From assembly GCA_000768855.1 (NCBI GenBank), contig JRAN01000001.1, positions 224-64,223 on the forward strand: DNA of 64,000 nucleotides, written 5' to 3'. Below are positions 26,145-35,637 of this stretch, in pieces. The notes below the pieces were generated by a model. That model had not been told where the DNA came from and searched no databases. It worked only from the letters and a program-made list of their open reading frames with translations. The stretch's first letter is position 1. Each line of letters opens with the position of its first letter. Source of the stretch: Porphyromonadaceae bacterium COT-184 OH4590 (GTDB lineage Bacteria > Bacteroidota > Bacteroidia > Bacteroidales > Paludibacteraceae). The translations under genes and the position numbers were made by a program.

Positions 26145-27131
26145 ATGCAAAAAACGGTAGTTAGCGGTATCCGCCCCACGGGCAATCTACATTTGGGTAA
26201 TTATTACGGTGCTATGGTAAATTTTATAAAAATGCAGGAAGAAAATCGTTGCTTCTTCTTTATTGCCGACTGGCATTCGCTTACTACGCACCCCGACCCA
26301 ACAATGCTTCATTCAAATGTAAAGAATGTTTTGGCAGAGTATATTGCCTGTGGTCTCGACCCGCAAAAGGCTACAATATACATACAGTCGGATATAAAAG
26401 AGATAGCCGAATTATACCTGCTTTTGAATATGCATGCATATCTTGGAGAGCTCGAAAAAACAGTATCTTTCAAAGATAAGGCTCGTAAAAACCCTAATAA
26501 CGTAAATGCCGGATTGCTAACATATCCGGTGTTAATGGCTACTGATATTTTGGTTCATAATGCCGACTTTGTGCCTGTAGGCAAAGACCAAGAGCAGCAC
26601 TTGGAAATGACACGAAACTACGCACAACGCTTCAATAATAAATATGGTACGGACTTTTTTACTCTACCCCAACCATTTAATTTTGGTCAGGAGTTGATAA
26701 AAATACCCGGACTCGATGGCTCCGGTAAGATGGGTAAATCGGAAGGCAATGCCATATACCTTATAGACGAACCTAAGGATATAGAAAAAAAGGTTAAACG
26801 TGCTTTGACCGATAGCGGTGTTACGGAGTTTAACCAACCTAAACCCGATTATATCGAAAATCTATTTACAATTATGAAAGTGGTATCTTCGCCTGATGTG
26901 GTGCAGCATTTCGATGATTTGTGGAATAGAGCCGAGATACGTTATGGCGATCTCAAAAAACAACTTGCCGAAGATATAATAAAAACTACTGCACCTATTC
27001 GCAGCAAAATCAATGATATAAAGGCGAACGATGAGTTTCTTAGCCGTATAATAGAGGAAGGAGCAGATAAGGCTCGTCAGAGTGCGTCCAAGACCATAAA
27101 AGAGGTGCGTAAGCTTATGGGAGTCAGGTAA
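26145..27131 (+). CDS. trpS: Tryptophanyl-tRNA synthetase
   Basis: Class I synthetase of 328 residues. The HIGH-equivalent is PTGNLHLGNYYGA (residues 11-23) and the KMSKS-equivalent is GKMGKSEGNAIYL (about 195-207), with DILVHNADFVPVGKDQEQHLEMTR in the tryptophan-binding half. Full length and a single copy in the window. It converges on gldB with only an 11-bp gap. Confidence 0.97.
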   Translation: MQKTVVSGIRPTGNLHLGNYYGAMVNFIKMQEENRCFFFIADWHSLTTHPDPTMLHSNVKNVLAEYIACGLDPQKATIYIQSDIKEIAELYLLLNMHAYLGELEKTVSFKDKARKNPNNVNAGLLTYPVLMATDILVHNADFVPVGKDQEQHLEMTRNYAQRFNNKYGTDFFTLPQPFNFGQELIKIPGLDGSGKMGKSEGNAIYLIDEPKDIEKKVKRALTDSGVTEFNQPKPDYIENLFTIMKVVSSPDVVQHFDDLWNRAEIRYGDLKKQLAEDIIKTTAPIRSKINDIKANDEFLSRIIEEGADKARQSASKTIKEVRKLMGVR

Positions 27132-27142
27132 AAACAGAACAA

Positions 27143-28150
27143 TCAAGGATTGTACCCAGATTGTTCCAAAATCATTTGTCCGTTAGGATTGCTCATCAAC
27201 TCTTGCGGAGTGATGTTTTCGTTCTTACTCATATATGCGTTTACTATCTGCCAGCCCACATATTGCCCCGCTCTGCCGGGCGACTCTTGTGTGAATGGCT
27301 GAGTAAATGGCGATTCGTTCAAGTATTTTATTACCAGAGTATAGTCACTGCTAAATAGGTGCTGTTCGGCTATAAGTGTCTGCCACATAGCCTTTTCGTT
27401 GTCGCGACACCACTTCCATTGCTCTTCGGAGTAGCCCATTATTAAATTTGGTTTTTCGTTTGGTAGTAGCAAAGATGTGAGATATAGTATTTTACCTTTA
27501 TAAATCATCTCGTCGATTAAGCGTTCTTGTTGGGTTTGATATGGAAATTCGGTTAGAAGCCATACCGATACATAGTCCGATACAAGCTTTTCGGGTGTCC
27601 AATTTTGTATCAGGTAGCTGTAGTTATCTGAATTTTCGGCATATAAAGGATAGTTTGCTCCCAAATATTTGTCTATTCCTATGGCTATAATGCTATCGGC
27701 AACAATCATACTTTGATTTATAAGCGATACGCACATAATGGTTTGAGGAACAGTTATTTGAGGGAAGAAATATTTTCCTCGTTTTATTGCTTCCGTTAGT
27801 TGTTTTTCTACTTTGGATATGTCCGACCATTTTTTTAATGCATCCGTATATAACTTATTGGCAATACTGTCTGCAAAAAACTTAGGTAAGATAGATAGTA
27901 TCGTATCTTTGTTATTGCCAAAATAGACTACTCCACCAAAATATATAGGGGCAAAAGTCGGATATTTGTCGAATAATTTGTCCAAGTCGTCTTTTAAATT
28001 CTTACTCTCTTTCAGTGCCAATAGGTCTTGGTCGAAACGAGCAATTTTTATGTTCATATCAATTCCCGATATATCTGCCTTGCGACCATTTTTTTGTCCG
28101 CAACCTACAATTAGCAACGATGTTACAACAAATAAAGCTATTCTTTTCAT
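27143..28150 (-). CDS. gldB: GldB-type gliding motility lipoprotein
   Basis: 335 residues with a type II signal peptide (VVTSLLIVGCGQ, Cys17). The mature protein carries the GldB pattern: IKIARFDQDLLALKE, then PTFAPIYFGGVVYFGN, GIDKYLGANYPLYAE and a C-terminal QPFTQESPGRAGQYVGWQIVNAYM block with late PNGQMILEQSGYNP. GldB is needed for gliding and type IX secretion in gliding Bacteroidota, and homologues persist in non-gliding species. Its presence fits the T9SS sorting tails seen at 53-57 kb. Confidence 0.88.
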   Translation of the reverse strand: MKRIALFVVTSLLIVGCGQKNGRKADISGIDMNIKIARFDQDLLALKESKNLKDDLDKLFDKYPTFAPIYFGGVVYFGNNKDTILSILPKFFADSIANKLYTDALKKWSDISKVEKQLTEAIKRGKYFFPQITVPQTIMCVSLINQSMIVADSIIAIGIDKYLGANYPLYAENSDNYSYLIQNWTPEKLVSDYVSVWLLTEFPYQTQQERLIDEMIYKGKILYLTSLLLPNEKPNLIMGYSEEQWKWCRDNEKAMWQTLIAEQHLFSSDYTLVIKYLNESPFTQPFTQESPGRAGQYVGWQIVNAYMSKNENITPQELMSNPNGQMILEQSGYNP

Positions 28151-28192
28151 CTCTTTTTGATTAATGTATTGTTGAAATTTATTTTTAAGTAA

Positions 28193-28576
28193 TTAAGATA
28201 CAGTGTTGAATATCAGACTCATTTTAGAAAAGATAATCTCATCTTTTTTGAATACTACCGATACTTTATGTTCGTCTTTGTTGGTGGCAACAATACCATT
28301 TAGGTTTACCGCTATTTCGGGCGATGTTATCGGGTCTAACAGAGTTGTAAATTTTATGTTTTTAACCTTTTTTAGATTGCAAAAAACGCCTGTGCATCGA
28401 GCCAAAAGTTCTTGTGCTATCTGTATCAGACACACACCGGGAGTAACGGGCTTAGAAGGAAAATGTGCCTTATATATGACATTTTCGGCATTAAATCTTA
28501 TTCCAAAAGTCGCCTTGTTATTTTCTTTATCAATTATCTGATATTTGATAAAGTATAGATTGTCAATAAATTGCAT
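28193..28576 (-). CDS. FabZ-like hotdog-fold 3-hydroxyacyl-ACP dehydratase homologue
   Basis: 127-residue single hotdog domain. The FabZ active-site His block appears as AHFPSKPVTPGVCLIQIAQE (His38). In FabZ the catalytic acid follows in the IE/D-A-M-AQ helix; here the aligned residue is Gln52 (LIQIAQ), so dehydratase activity may be altered, or the protein may act as a thioesterase or binding partner. It starts 9 bp after the LolA-like gene and is in the same operon. In Bacteroidota such pairs occur near polyketide or aryl-polyene type lipid genes, though none are adjacent here. Confidence 0.75.
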   Translation of the reverse strand: MQFIDNLYFIKYQIIDKENNKATFGIRFNAENVIYKAHFPSKPVTPGVCLIQIAQELLARCTGVFCNLKKVKNIKFTTLLDPITSPEIAVNLNGIVATNKDEHKVSVVFKKDEIIFSKMSLIFNTVS

Positions 28577-28585
28577 TTGTGTTTG

Positions 28586-29221
28586 TTACTTTACTTTAAA
28601 TTTACTATCCTCTATTACCTTATTCATCTCCAAATTGTTAAATGCAATAATAGTACTGTCTCCCGACTTTTCTTCCATTATTATCTCCGAAGCCATCAAG
28701 GTATTGCGCTCTATCTTTATTTTTATTAGGTTGTAGTAATCTTTAAGCCTTTTGGGGACAGGTTTTAGCTCTACTAATATTTGATTGTTTTTAGTTTCGA
28801 AAATTTCGCTCGAAAACATCTTATTATCAGTAATACTATTGCCATTTATCATATTTATGATGAGTTCGCCCAGCTGCTTTAAAACTCTTTCATTACCAAT
28901 GCTTTTGCCTTTTTCGTCAATTAAGCGAGCCGATTTACCGTTTACCACCAATGTCGATTTGGTAGGCTGCGTATATTCCCAAACTAACATTGACGGATTT
29001 TTATAGAGCATACTACCTTTGCTTACAGCACTTTGCGAAACTACCGTAGATGTTTTGGTTTGGGTAAAACCGCATTGTAGGGTAGAAATTTCTTTTGATT
29101 TGGCAACAAACTGTTTTTCGAACAGTTTTCGCTGACTATCGGTAAGTTTTTTGTCGTTTTGCGAAAAAATAGTTGTCGAAAATATTGATATATATATTAT
29201 TATAGTAAATATTTTATTCAT
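28586..29221 (-). CDS. LolA-like outer-membrane lipoprotein carrier
   Basis: 211 residues with signal peptide (IIIYISIFSTTIFSQ). The mature part follows the LolA/DUF outer-membrane lipoprotein carrier fold: ISTLQCGFTQTKTSTVVSQSAVSKGSMLYKNP, then MLVWEYTQPTKSTLVVNGKSARLID and the late LVELKPVPKRLKDYYNLIKIKIER. LolA shuttles lipoproteins across the periplasm; LolA-like relatives beside acyl-metabolism genes may carry other lipids. Which role applies is uncertain because the only partner gene is the adjacent dehydratase-like protein. Confidence 0.8.
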   Translation of the reverse strand: MNKIFTIIIYISIFSTTIFSQNDKKLTDSQRKLFEKQFVAKSKEISTLQCGFTQTKTSTVVSQSAVSKGSMLYKNPSMLVWEYTQPTKSTLVVNGKSARLIDEKGKSIGNERVLKQLGELIINMINGNSITDNKMFSSEIFETKNNQILVELKPVPKRLKDYYNLIKIKIERNTLMASEIIMEEKSGDSTIIAFNNLEMNKVIEDSKFKVK

Positions 29222-29255
29222 CTTTCTCTTTTTCGATTTTATTGTTTTTATGCTG

Positions 29256-29263
29256 CAAAATTA
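29256..29263 (-). promoter_or_regulatory. -7 element of the lolA-like operon
   Basis: TAATTTTG on the minus strand, 34 nt upstream of the LolA-like gene. Confidence 0.5.
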
Positions 29264-29282
29264 TGAATTAGATAGAATAATA

Positions 29283-29669
29283 TCATTTTAGTTTATTTCT
29301 TTTTACGGCAGAAATTATAGAGATTAGAAATATTGCCAATAAAATGCCTGCAAAGTTAGCCAAAATATCATAAAACGAGGCACTTCTTTCCGGTAGCAAC
29401 GATTGTGTGATTTCGAGTAATATGCCTACAACCATTGTAAATACTACTATTGCCACAATTCGTTTGAATTTGGGTTTTATATTGCCTGTTGCTATTAAAT
29501 GGTCTGCAAAAAAGGCTAAGGTTAATGAGAAATACATCGTTATATGCACGATTTTATCGGTAAAAGCGATGTTATAACGCGGTAGTCCCGACGGAGGAAC
29601 TACCGACATTATCACTATCAATAATCCTACGATTAAGGAAAATTTATTATTTATTAGCCAATTAATCAT
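29283..29669 (-). CDS. VanZ-like small membrane protein
   Basis: I place the start at MINWLINNKFSLIVG (base 29669), giving 128 residues. A longer frame overlaps the end of deoC and adds 37 charged residues without similarity. Four membrane helices, with DKIVHITMYFSLTLAFF and LEITQSLLPERSASFYDILANFAGILLA matching the VanZ-like family (H-x-x-x-Y ... E-x-x-Q ... R-x-x-D-x-x-N-x-x-G). The family is linked to teicoplanin resistance in Gram-positives but is mostly of unknown role. It follows deoC by 17 bp. Confidence 0.85.
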   Translation of the reverse strand: MINWLINNKFSLIVGLLIVIMSVVPPSGLPRYNIAFTDKIVHITMYFSLTLAFFADHLIATGNIKPKFKRIVAIVVFTMVVGILLEITQSLLPERSASFYDILANFAGILLAIFLISIISAVKRNKLK

Positions 29670-29686
29670 TGCCTTGCAAGAATAAA

Positions 29687-30565
29687 TCAATAATATTTCA
29701 CCTCTTTGCCGTAGATGCTCGACAGCAGATTGTTTGCCAGCCTTGACGCTCCGAAACGGAATAAATCTTTGTTCATCCATTCCTCGCCAAGCACGTGATT
29801 AACAACGGAATAGAACTTTACAGCCTCCTCCGTTGTGGCAACACCTCCGGCAGGTTTAAAGCCAATCTTTATGCCGGTCTTTTGGTAGTACTCCTTAATA
29901 GTTTGGCACATAACATAAGCTGCCTCGAGTTTGGCAGCCGGCTCGGTCTTGCCTGTGGAGGTTTTTATAAAGTCGGCTCCGGCGGCAATAGCAAGTAGCG
30001 AAGCCCGCTTTATATCTTGCATCGAGGGTAACGAGCCTGTTTCGAGTATCACTTTGAGATGTGCTCCGCGACAGGCAGCCTTTATCTCCTCTATCTCGTC
30101 GAGCACCTCTTCGTATTTGCCACTCAGGAACTTACCGACCGATATTACCACGTCTATCTCATCGGCTCCTGCATGGGCAGTAAGAGCCACCTCTGCCACT
30201 TTTGCCTCGATGAATGTTTGCGACGACGGAAAACACGCCGATACCGCAGCTATACGAGTATTGCCCTGCAATGTCTGCCGTGCAATAGGCACAAGCGACG
30301 GATAAACGCACACCGCCGCAACATTCTCTATATCATGGTAGTGCGACGAAAATTCATTGACCTTTATCATCATCTTCTCTATCTTCTCCTCCGTGTCGGT
30401 GGTGTTGAGCGATGTCAGGTCTATAAGCGAAAAGGCTTTAGACCATACATTTGCATTATTGTTTTTATCAAAATTTTCCTCCACAATTCGTTGAACCTCG
30501 TTGCTGACCTTTTGATCGTCGAAGTTGAAGTCGTATTCCGAAAAAAGTTTTTCTATATCTCTCAT
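29687..30565 (-). CDS. deoC: Deoxyribose-phosphate aldolase
   Basis: Cleaves 2-deoxyribose-5-phosphate to glyceraldehyde-3-phosphate and acetaldehyde. 292-residue TIM barrel; the Schiff-base lysine is in GADFIKTSTGKT and the second lysine in IGFKPAGGV, with the acid region ADEIDVVISVGKFLSG. An N-terminal extension of about 35 residues makes it longer than the E. coli enzyme. It forms a probable two-gene operon with the VanZ-like gene. Confidence 0.94.
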   Translation of the reverse strand: MRDIEKLFSEYDFNFDDQKVSNEVQRIVEENFDKNNNANVWSKAFSLIDLTSLNTTDTEEKIEKMMIKVNEFSSHYHDIENVAAVCVYPSLVPIARQTLQGNTRIAAVSACFPSSQTFIEAKVAEVALTAHAGADEIDVVISVGKFLSGKYEEVLDEIEEIKAACRGAHLKVILETGSLPSMQDIKRASLLAIAAGADFIKTSTGKTEPAAKLEAAYVMCQTIKEYYQKTGIKIGFKPAGGVATTEEAVKFYSVVNHVLGEEWMNKDLFRFGASRLANNLLSSIYGKEVKYY

Positions 30566-30644
30566 ATCTAAATATTTATGTTTTTTTAATTGTATATGTT
30601 ATTATTTATAAGCTATTTGCTTCAAAGTATACAATGATTTGGTC

Positions 30645-31799
30645 TTATAGCTTACTTTCCTCTCGTTCTATCAACTCCAATAGTTTATCGATAGCCTGCT
30701 CTTCGGGGATATTTCGTTCGACACACTCTTTGCCTTTGTAGAGCGATATTTTGCCTCTGCCGGCACCTACATAACCATAATCTGCATCTGCCATCTCGCC
30801 GGGACCATTTACTATACAGCCCATAATGGCAATTTTAAGCCCTACCAAATGTGAGGTTTTGGCTTTTACCTTACGCACAACCGTTTGGAGGTCGAAAAGC
30901 GTTCGTCCGCAACTCGGACACGAGATATATTCGGTCTTGGTGATACGGCTACGCGTGGCTTGCAATATGCCGAAGGCAACGGGTATTTCGGCTTCGGGCG
31001 GTTCGGAGAGCGATACCCTTATCGTATCGCCTATGCCACACGCCAAAAGCGACCCTATACCGATAGCCGATTTGATACGTCCGTCCTCGCCGTCGCCTGC
31101 CTCGGTAACGCCCAAATGTAGCGGGAAATGAAAGTTTTCGGCATCCATCTTTTCGACCAAAAACTTTACAGCCTCTATCATCAACACCGTGTTGGAAGCT
31201 TTGAGCGATATTACCACTTGATCGAAATTCTCTTTTTTGCATACGCGTAAAAGTTCCAGACAGCTCTCTGCCATTCCCAGAGGAGTATCGCCGTAGCGGT
31301 TCATCATACGCTCACCCAACGAACCGTGATTGACGCCGATACGCACTGCCGTACCATGCTTATTGCAGACGTTGAGAAACTCCACAAATCGCTCTTGCAG
31401 CATAAGGCGTTCTCGTTCAAACTCTTCGTCGGTGTAGTCGGTAGAGTCGCTTCTCTTTATTGGCTTAATAAAATTGCCTGGATTAATACGTACTTTTTCG
31501 ACTACTTCGGCAGCTTTCATAGCTACTCCATAGCTAAAATGTACGTCGGCAATTATCGGAATATCAACGCCTTCGGAGCGAAGTACTCGCTTTATCTCTG
31601 CCAAACTCGCCACTTCGCGTTCGCCCTGTGTGGTGAAGCGGATAAGTTCGGCTCCGGCAGCCACACACCGCTTTGCCTGTTCAACAGAGTTTATTATATC
31701 GTTTGTGTCTGTGTTTGCCATTGTCTGCACGCGTATCGGATTGTTGCCCCCGATACCTATATTGCCTACCCGTACCTCTACTGTTTGTCGCCTTTCCAT
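30645..31799 (-). CDS. ispG: 4-hydroxy-3-methylbut-2-enyl-diphosphate synthase, short form
   Basis: Reduces MEcPP to HMBPP in the MEP isoprenoid pathway. 384 residues: N-terminal TIM barrel (MANTDTNDIINSVEQ, INPGNFIKP, VRIGVNHGSLGERMM, HLGVTEAGDGEDGRIKS) followed directly by the C-terminal Fe-S domain with CPSCGRT and GCIVNGPGEMADADYGYVG cluster cysteines. Bacteroidota IspG normally carries an extra inserted TIM-like domain (about 600 residues in total), which is missing here after SEPPEAEIPVA; sequence on either side still resembles the Bacteroidota type. Confidence 0.94.
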   Translation of the reverse strand: MERRQTVEVRVGNIGIGGNNPIRVQTMANTDTNDIINSVEQAKRCVAAGAELIRFTTQGEREVASLAEIKRVLRSEGVDIPIIADVHFSYGVAMKAAEVVEKVRINPGNFIKPIKRSDSTDYTDEEFERERLMLQERFVEFLNVCNKHGTAVRIGVNHGSLGERMMNRYGDTPLGMAESCLELLRVCKKENFDQVVISLKASNTVLMIEAVKFLVEKMDAENFHFPLHLGVTEAGDGEDGRIKSAIGIGSLLACGIGDTIRVSLSEPPEAEIPVAFGILQATRSRITKTEYISCPSCGRTLFDLQTVVRKVKAKTSHLVGLKIAIMGCIVNGPGEMADADYGYVGAGRGKISLYKGKECVERNIPEEQAIDKLLELIEREESKL

Positions 31800-31850
31800 A
31801 TTTTTACAAATGATAATTCTAATTTTAATTCAAAATTAATATTTTTTTTG

Positions 31851-31858
31851 TACCTTTG
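31851..31858 (+). promoter_or_regulatory. -7 element of the tRNA-Ser promoter
   Basis: TACCTTTG, 22 nt upstream of the tRNA 5' end, so transcription would start a few bases downstream and produce a short 5' leader. Confidence 0.6.
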
Positions 31859-31880
31859 TCCTCTCAATCGTTTTTTTAAC

Positions 31881-31970
31881 GGAAAAATGTCAGAGTGGTC
31901 GAATGAGCCGCACTCGAAATGCGGTGTACGGGCAACCGTACCGGGGGTTCGAATCCCTCTTTTTCCGCCA
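31881..31970 (+). tRNA. tRNA-Ser(CGA)
   Basis: Class II tRNA of 90 nt including an encoded CCA (31968-31970). Acceptor 7 bp (GGAAAAA with TTTTTCC, discriminator G); anticodon stem CCGCA/TGCGG with loop CTCGAAA, anticodon CGA reading UCG; long variable arm (GTACGG-GCAA-CCGTAC, 6 bp) as expected for serine; T-loop TTCGAAT. Its 3' end is the left boundary repeat of the downstream restriction island. Confidence 0.96.
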
Positions 31971-31971
31971 A
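31956..31971 (+). repeat. attL-like direct repeat (tRNA-Ser 3' end)
   Basis: CCTCTTTTTCCGCCAA, identical to 39125-39140. This copy is the 3' end of tRNA-Ser from the T-stem through the encoded CCA plus one base. Confidence 0.85.
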
Positions 31972-31974
31972 TAG

Positions 31975-32010
31975 GAGGTAAATCAGCGTAATATATGGTT
32001 TACCTCTTTT
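31975..32010. terminator. Weak hairpin after tRNA-Ser
   Basis: 8-bp inverted repeat (31975-31982 and 31999-32006) with a 16-nt loop, followed by four T on the plus strand. It could end the tRNA transcript. Confidence 0.4.
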
Positions 32011-32080
32011 GGGGTTTCTACATCTAAGCATAGACATAGTGTGCCTATTTGTTTCTCAATAGACTCGGACAGTACGACCA

Positions 32081-35000
32081 TCATAGTTCTCCTCCCACGC
32101 CTTTAAATTTTTCTACAAAGGCGACAATCTTTTGGAAAACACTTTGTTTTTTAGTCAGATATTGAGGATTAAGCGGACTCATTTTGGGTAAAATCTCACT
32201 CAGTTCCGTACCGTTTTCACTGGCATATTCTCTTTTTAATGAGTTTTTTATGTATCGCTTTGCTGCTTCTGTATTGAGATTTTCTTCTTCAATCAGTGTA
32301 GCAGCTTCTTCTTTCTGCTTTTGTTTTGCATAAGAGAAAAAGGCTTCTATAATATCGGATTTGTTTTCAATGGTATCCAAATCCGTTTTATGAATAAAAT
32401 CTACCACAAGACTTTCTTTAGCCCTGTTGCCTATGCTTGCTCGTATTACTCGACTCACTTCTTCAATGAGTGCTTCTTTATTTTTTGCTTTTTTGTTATG
32501 TTCAAAAATAAGTTCGAGGATATAATCCAAATTAATTTCTTGGGATTTCAGCAAATCCACCTCAAAGACAACATCGTCCCAATCGGTCTGAGAAGTTTCG
32601 ACTTTTTGGCCTTCTCTTTCCCTTCTGAACCAATCTCGAATATCGTTGTAAGCCGAACGATAATCCTGTTCGGCACGATTGTTCAGTACTTCAACGCCTT
32701 TCATTGCCTCAATGTCCTCATCTGTGAGAAAATAAGTATTTTTGAATTGCTCAAGAGCTTCCTTGTTCTCTATGTCTGTGGTTTGAAGCATTTTAAGCTG
32801 AGTAAATTCATCGTAATTCTGTAAGATATTTTCTATTTTTAAATACTCACCAAAAAGTTTTACAAACTCTTTTTTGTCAGCCTCTTTTTCTATTTCAGAA
32901 GGGGCTGGAAATTTTTTCCTCAACTCACTGACCACATCTACATAACCTCTTTTTGCTTCACCTGTAATAATATCGGTAAAGCCCTCTAAATACTCCTTAT
33001 AGCTTTTTTCAAGTACTACATTTTTGGTGTTTTTATCTCCGAAAAGCGTAATAGCATCGATGGTGGCTTGTTCCAAGTCGCGGAAGGTTACGATGTTACC
33101 GAAAGTCTTTGTCGCATCGTAGATGCGATTGGTACGCGAGAAAGCTTGCATCAGTCCATGATAGCGCAAGTTCTTATCTATAAACAACGTATTCAATGTA
33201 GGTGCATCAAAGCCTGTGAGGAACATTCCCACTACGATAACTAAGTCTACTTTTTCCGATTCCGGCAGTTCTCCATTATCTCCTTTGCCTTTTACACGTT
33301 TTGCTAAATCTTTGTAATAATCCTGAAAACTTTTGCCGTCCAGCCCAAAACTTGTTTTAAACATAGCATTATAGTCGGCAATCGCCTTTTCCAAAAACTC
33401 TTTTGCCGTTCTGTCCATTGTGGTAGGTTCAAAATTTTCGTCAGAAATATCTCCTATTGCATTTTGCTCTTCATTGGTAGCATAGGAATAAATGGTAGCT
33501 ATTTTAAGTGGTTTTTCGCTCTCCTTTTGCAGATTTATAAGTTCTTCATAATAGAGCTTTGCCGCATCTATACTGCTCACGGCAAACATGGCGTTGAAAC
33601 CTTTGTTACCTACATTTCTATGGGTTTTTATTCTGAAATTATGCAGGATGTATTGCGATATCTCTCTGATTCGCTCCGGGTGTAATAGGAGTTTTTTATT
33701 TTCAGCTGCATTAAGTTTCACCTCATCTTGTTCGGTTTCCAAACTTTTGAATTTTGGACGAACATCATTATAATCTACCTTGAATTTCAATACCTTTTCA
33801 TCTCTGATAGCATCGGTAATCACATACGAATGTAATTCTCTACCAAACACACTGACGGTAGTTTCTGAACCCAAAGCATTGTTAGGGAATATCGGTGTGC
33901 CTGTAAATCCGAACTGGTAATATTTTTTAAATTTCTTTTTTAGGTTCTTTTGAGCTTCACCAAATTGAGAGCGATGGCATTCGTCAAAGATAAAAACTAC
34001 TTGCTTGCCGTAAATCGGTAAATCGCTTTCGCTACGCATCAGATTGTTGAGCTTCTGAATGGTGGTTACAATTATTTTATTATCATCTTTCTCCATATTC
34101 CGTTTGAGCCCTGCGGTGCTATCCGAACCATTGACACTGTCGGGTGAGAATTTTTGGTACTCTTTCATTGTTTGATAGTCCAAATCTTTTCTATCGACCA
34201 CAAAAAAGACTTTATCGATAAAAGGAAGCTCGGTAGCCAGCCTTGCTGCCTTGAAACTGGTCAAGGTTTTACCTGAGCCCGTAGTGTGCCAAATATACCC
34301 ACCGCTTTTGTCTTCTTCCTTTAAATTTCCCCATTTTTTGGACTGATAAGAACTTTGAATTTTCCACAAGATGCGTTCGGTAGCGGCTATTTGATACGGA
34401 CGCATAATCAGCAAAGTATCCGTAACATCAAGCACCGAATATTTAAACAAAACTTGCAAAAGCGTATTTTTCTGAAAAAAAGTCGCCGTGAAGTCTTTCA
34501 GGTCTTTTATCAGTTTGTTGTCTGCTTTTGCCCAATTCATCGTAAAATCAAAACTATTTTTGTCTCGTTTTACGGTATTGGCAAAATAACGGGTATCGGT
34601 TCCGTTGGAAATCACGAAAATTTGCAGATATTTAAACAAAGAACTTTCACTGTTGAAGCTCTCTTTGCTGTATCTGTGGACTTGATTAAACGCCTCACGA
34701 ATAGCCACACCGCGTTTTTTTAGCTCAATTTGCACCATTGGAAGTCCATTGACCAAAATGGTTACATCATACCGATTGGCGTGCGTTCCTTTTTGTTCAA
34801 ACTGATGGATAACTTGTACTTTGTTCCGTGTAAAACTCTTTTTATCAATCAGGTAAATATTCTGAATGCGACCATCATCAAACACGAAATCATAAATGTA
34901 ATCATCGTGAATTTTTCTGGATTTCTCTACAATGCCATCACTGGTTTTGTCCAAATATTCTTCTACAAAACGCCTCCATTCGGAATCGGTAAACGACATA

Positions 35001-35209
35001 TTATTGAGCGTTTGCAACTGTATACGTACATTTTCTAAAAGTGCTTTTGACGAAGTCAAATCCGTACAGTATTCATAGCCTTGATTGGCAAGGTCATGGA
35101 TAAATTCTTTTTCTAATTGAGCTTCAGATTGGTGTTCTTTGCTTTCTTGCAGTATTTTTTCGTATTTATCTAAAATGATAAAATTGGAAGTTTCGGCGAT
35201 GGGGTACAT
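32081..35209 (-). CDS. hsdR: Type I restriction enzyme motor/nuclease subunit
   Basis: 1042 residues. An N-terminal PD-(D/E)xK-like nuclease part carries [21 protein letters not shown] (Asp and the ELK motif, about 160-185). The SF2 translocase has Walker [12 protein letters not shown] (about 309-319), Walker [10 protein letters not shown], motif III GFTGTP and motif [11 protein letters not shown] helical C-terminal region for HsdM contact follows. All expected motifs are intact, so the subunit is probably active. It is the last gene of the island operon. Confidence 0.95.
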   Translation of the reverse strand: MYPIAETSNFIILDKYEKILQESKEHQSEAQLEKEFIHDLANQGYEYCTDLTSSKALLENVRIQLQTLNNMSFTDSEWRRFVEEYLDKTSDGIVEKSRKIHDDYIYDFVFDDGRIQNIYLIDKKSFTRNKVQVIHQFEQKGTHANRYDVTILVNGLPMVQIELKKRGVAIREAFNQVHRYSKESFNSESSLFKYLQIFVISNGTDTRYFANTVKRDKNSFDFTMNWAKADNKLIKDLKDFTATFFQKNTLLQVLFKYSVLDVTDTLLIMRPYQIAATERILWKIQSSYQSKKWGNLKEEDKSGGYIWHTTGSGKTLTSFKAARLATELPFIDKVFFVVDRKDLDYQTMKEYQKFSPDSVNGSDSTAGLKRNMEKDDNKIIVTTIQKLNNLMRSESDLPIYGKQVVFIFDECHRSQFGEAQKNLKKKFKKYYQFGFTGTPIFPNNALGSETTVSVFGRELHSYVITDAIRDEKVLKFKVDYNDVRPKFKSLETEQDEVKLNAAENKKLLLHPERIREISQYILHNFRIKTHRNVGNKGFNAMFAVSSIDAAKLYYEELINLQKESEKPLKIATIYSYATNEEQNAIGDISDENFEPTTMDRTAKEFLEKAIADYNAMFKTSFGLDGKSFQDYYKDLAKRVKGKGDNGELPESEKVDLVIVVGMFLTGFDAPTLNTLFIDKNLRYHGLMQAFSRTNRIYDATKTFGNIVTFRDLEQATIDAITLFGDKNTKNVVLEKSYKEYLEGFTDIITGEAKRGYVDVVSELRKKFPAPSEIEKEADKKEFVKLFGEYLKIENILQNYDEFTQLKMLQTTDIENKEALEQFKNTYFLTDEDIEAMKGVEVLNNRAEQDYRSAYNDIRDWFRREREGQKVETSQTDWDDVVFEVDLLKSQEINLDYILELIFEHNKKAKNKEALIEEVSRVIRASIGNRAKESLVVDFIHKTDLDTIENKSDIIEAFFSYAKQKQKEEAATLIEEENLNTEAAKRYIKNSLKREYASENGTELSEILPKMSPLNPQYLTKKQSVFQKIVAFVEKFKGVGGEL

Positions 35210-35253
35210 AATAGTTAATGTTTAATGATTAATGATTAATGTTTAATGATTAA
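35210..35253. repeat. AT-rich spacer of TTAATGA-type units
   Basis: The gap between the S23 gene and hsdR is built from repeats of TTAATG(A/T)TTAATGA. Related AT-only units fill the gaps at 35614-35637 and 36757-36817, so three consecutive spacers around the S23 gene and hsdS share the same unit. Confidence 0.6.
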
Positions 35254-35613
35254 TTAATTACTCATTTTTGATTTGCTGGTTTTTATAATAGATGTAATTA
35301 ATTTGATAATTTCTATTGCATCTGTATTGATACTCTCAAATTGTTCTTTATTTAGATAGTTGGTTGCAAAAAGTAATTCTAACCAATAAATGGTTTCATT
35401 AATTTCTTTTTGAGCGATAGCCATTTTATGATTAAAATCTGCTTTTGATTCTGCGTATTCGGATTCTCTAATCATTGCTCCTACACTTGTTCCCGAACGC
35501 AACAGTTGTTTAGACAAAACAAATTCTTTTTTCTGCTCATTCAGAAACTGGCACAATTTTACAATACGTACCGCAAACATAAAACTTTTCTCTTTTATAA
35601 CATTCTCTTTCAT
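35254..35613 (-). CDS. Four-helix-bundle protein (S23 / 23S rRNA IVP family)
   Basis: 119 residues: KSFMFAVRIVKLCQFLNEQKKEFVLSKQLLRSGTSVGAMIRESEYAESKADFNHKMAIAQKEINETIYWLELL is the unmistakable S23/IVP pattern of a small four-helix bundle related to the Avd accessory protein of diversity-generating retroelements. Function unknown. It lies between hsdS (24 bp upstream) and hsdR, enclosed by AT-rich repeat spacers, and looks like a mobile cassette inserted into the restriction operon. Confidence 0.88.
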   Translation of the reverse strand: MKENVIKEKSFMFAVRIVKLCQFLNEQKKEFVLSKQLLRSGTSVGAMIRESEYAESKADFNHKMAIAQKEINETIYWLELLFATNYLNKEQFESINTDAIEIIKLITSIIKTSKSKMSN

Positions 35614-35637
35614 GCTTTTATAATTATTGATAATTAA
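35614..35637. repeat. AT-rich spacer upstream of the S23 gene
   Basis: TTATAATTATTGATAATTAA-like sequence (with ATTGATAATTAA units continuing into the end of hsdS), related to the spacers on the other sides of the S23 and hsdS genes. Confidence 0.5.

Noticed and set aside
31881-31970. Interpretation of the tRNA as tRNA-Leu
   Set aside because: Although also class II, the anticodon loop reads CTCGAAA with CGA at positions 34-36, which is serine.
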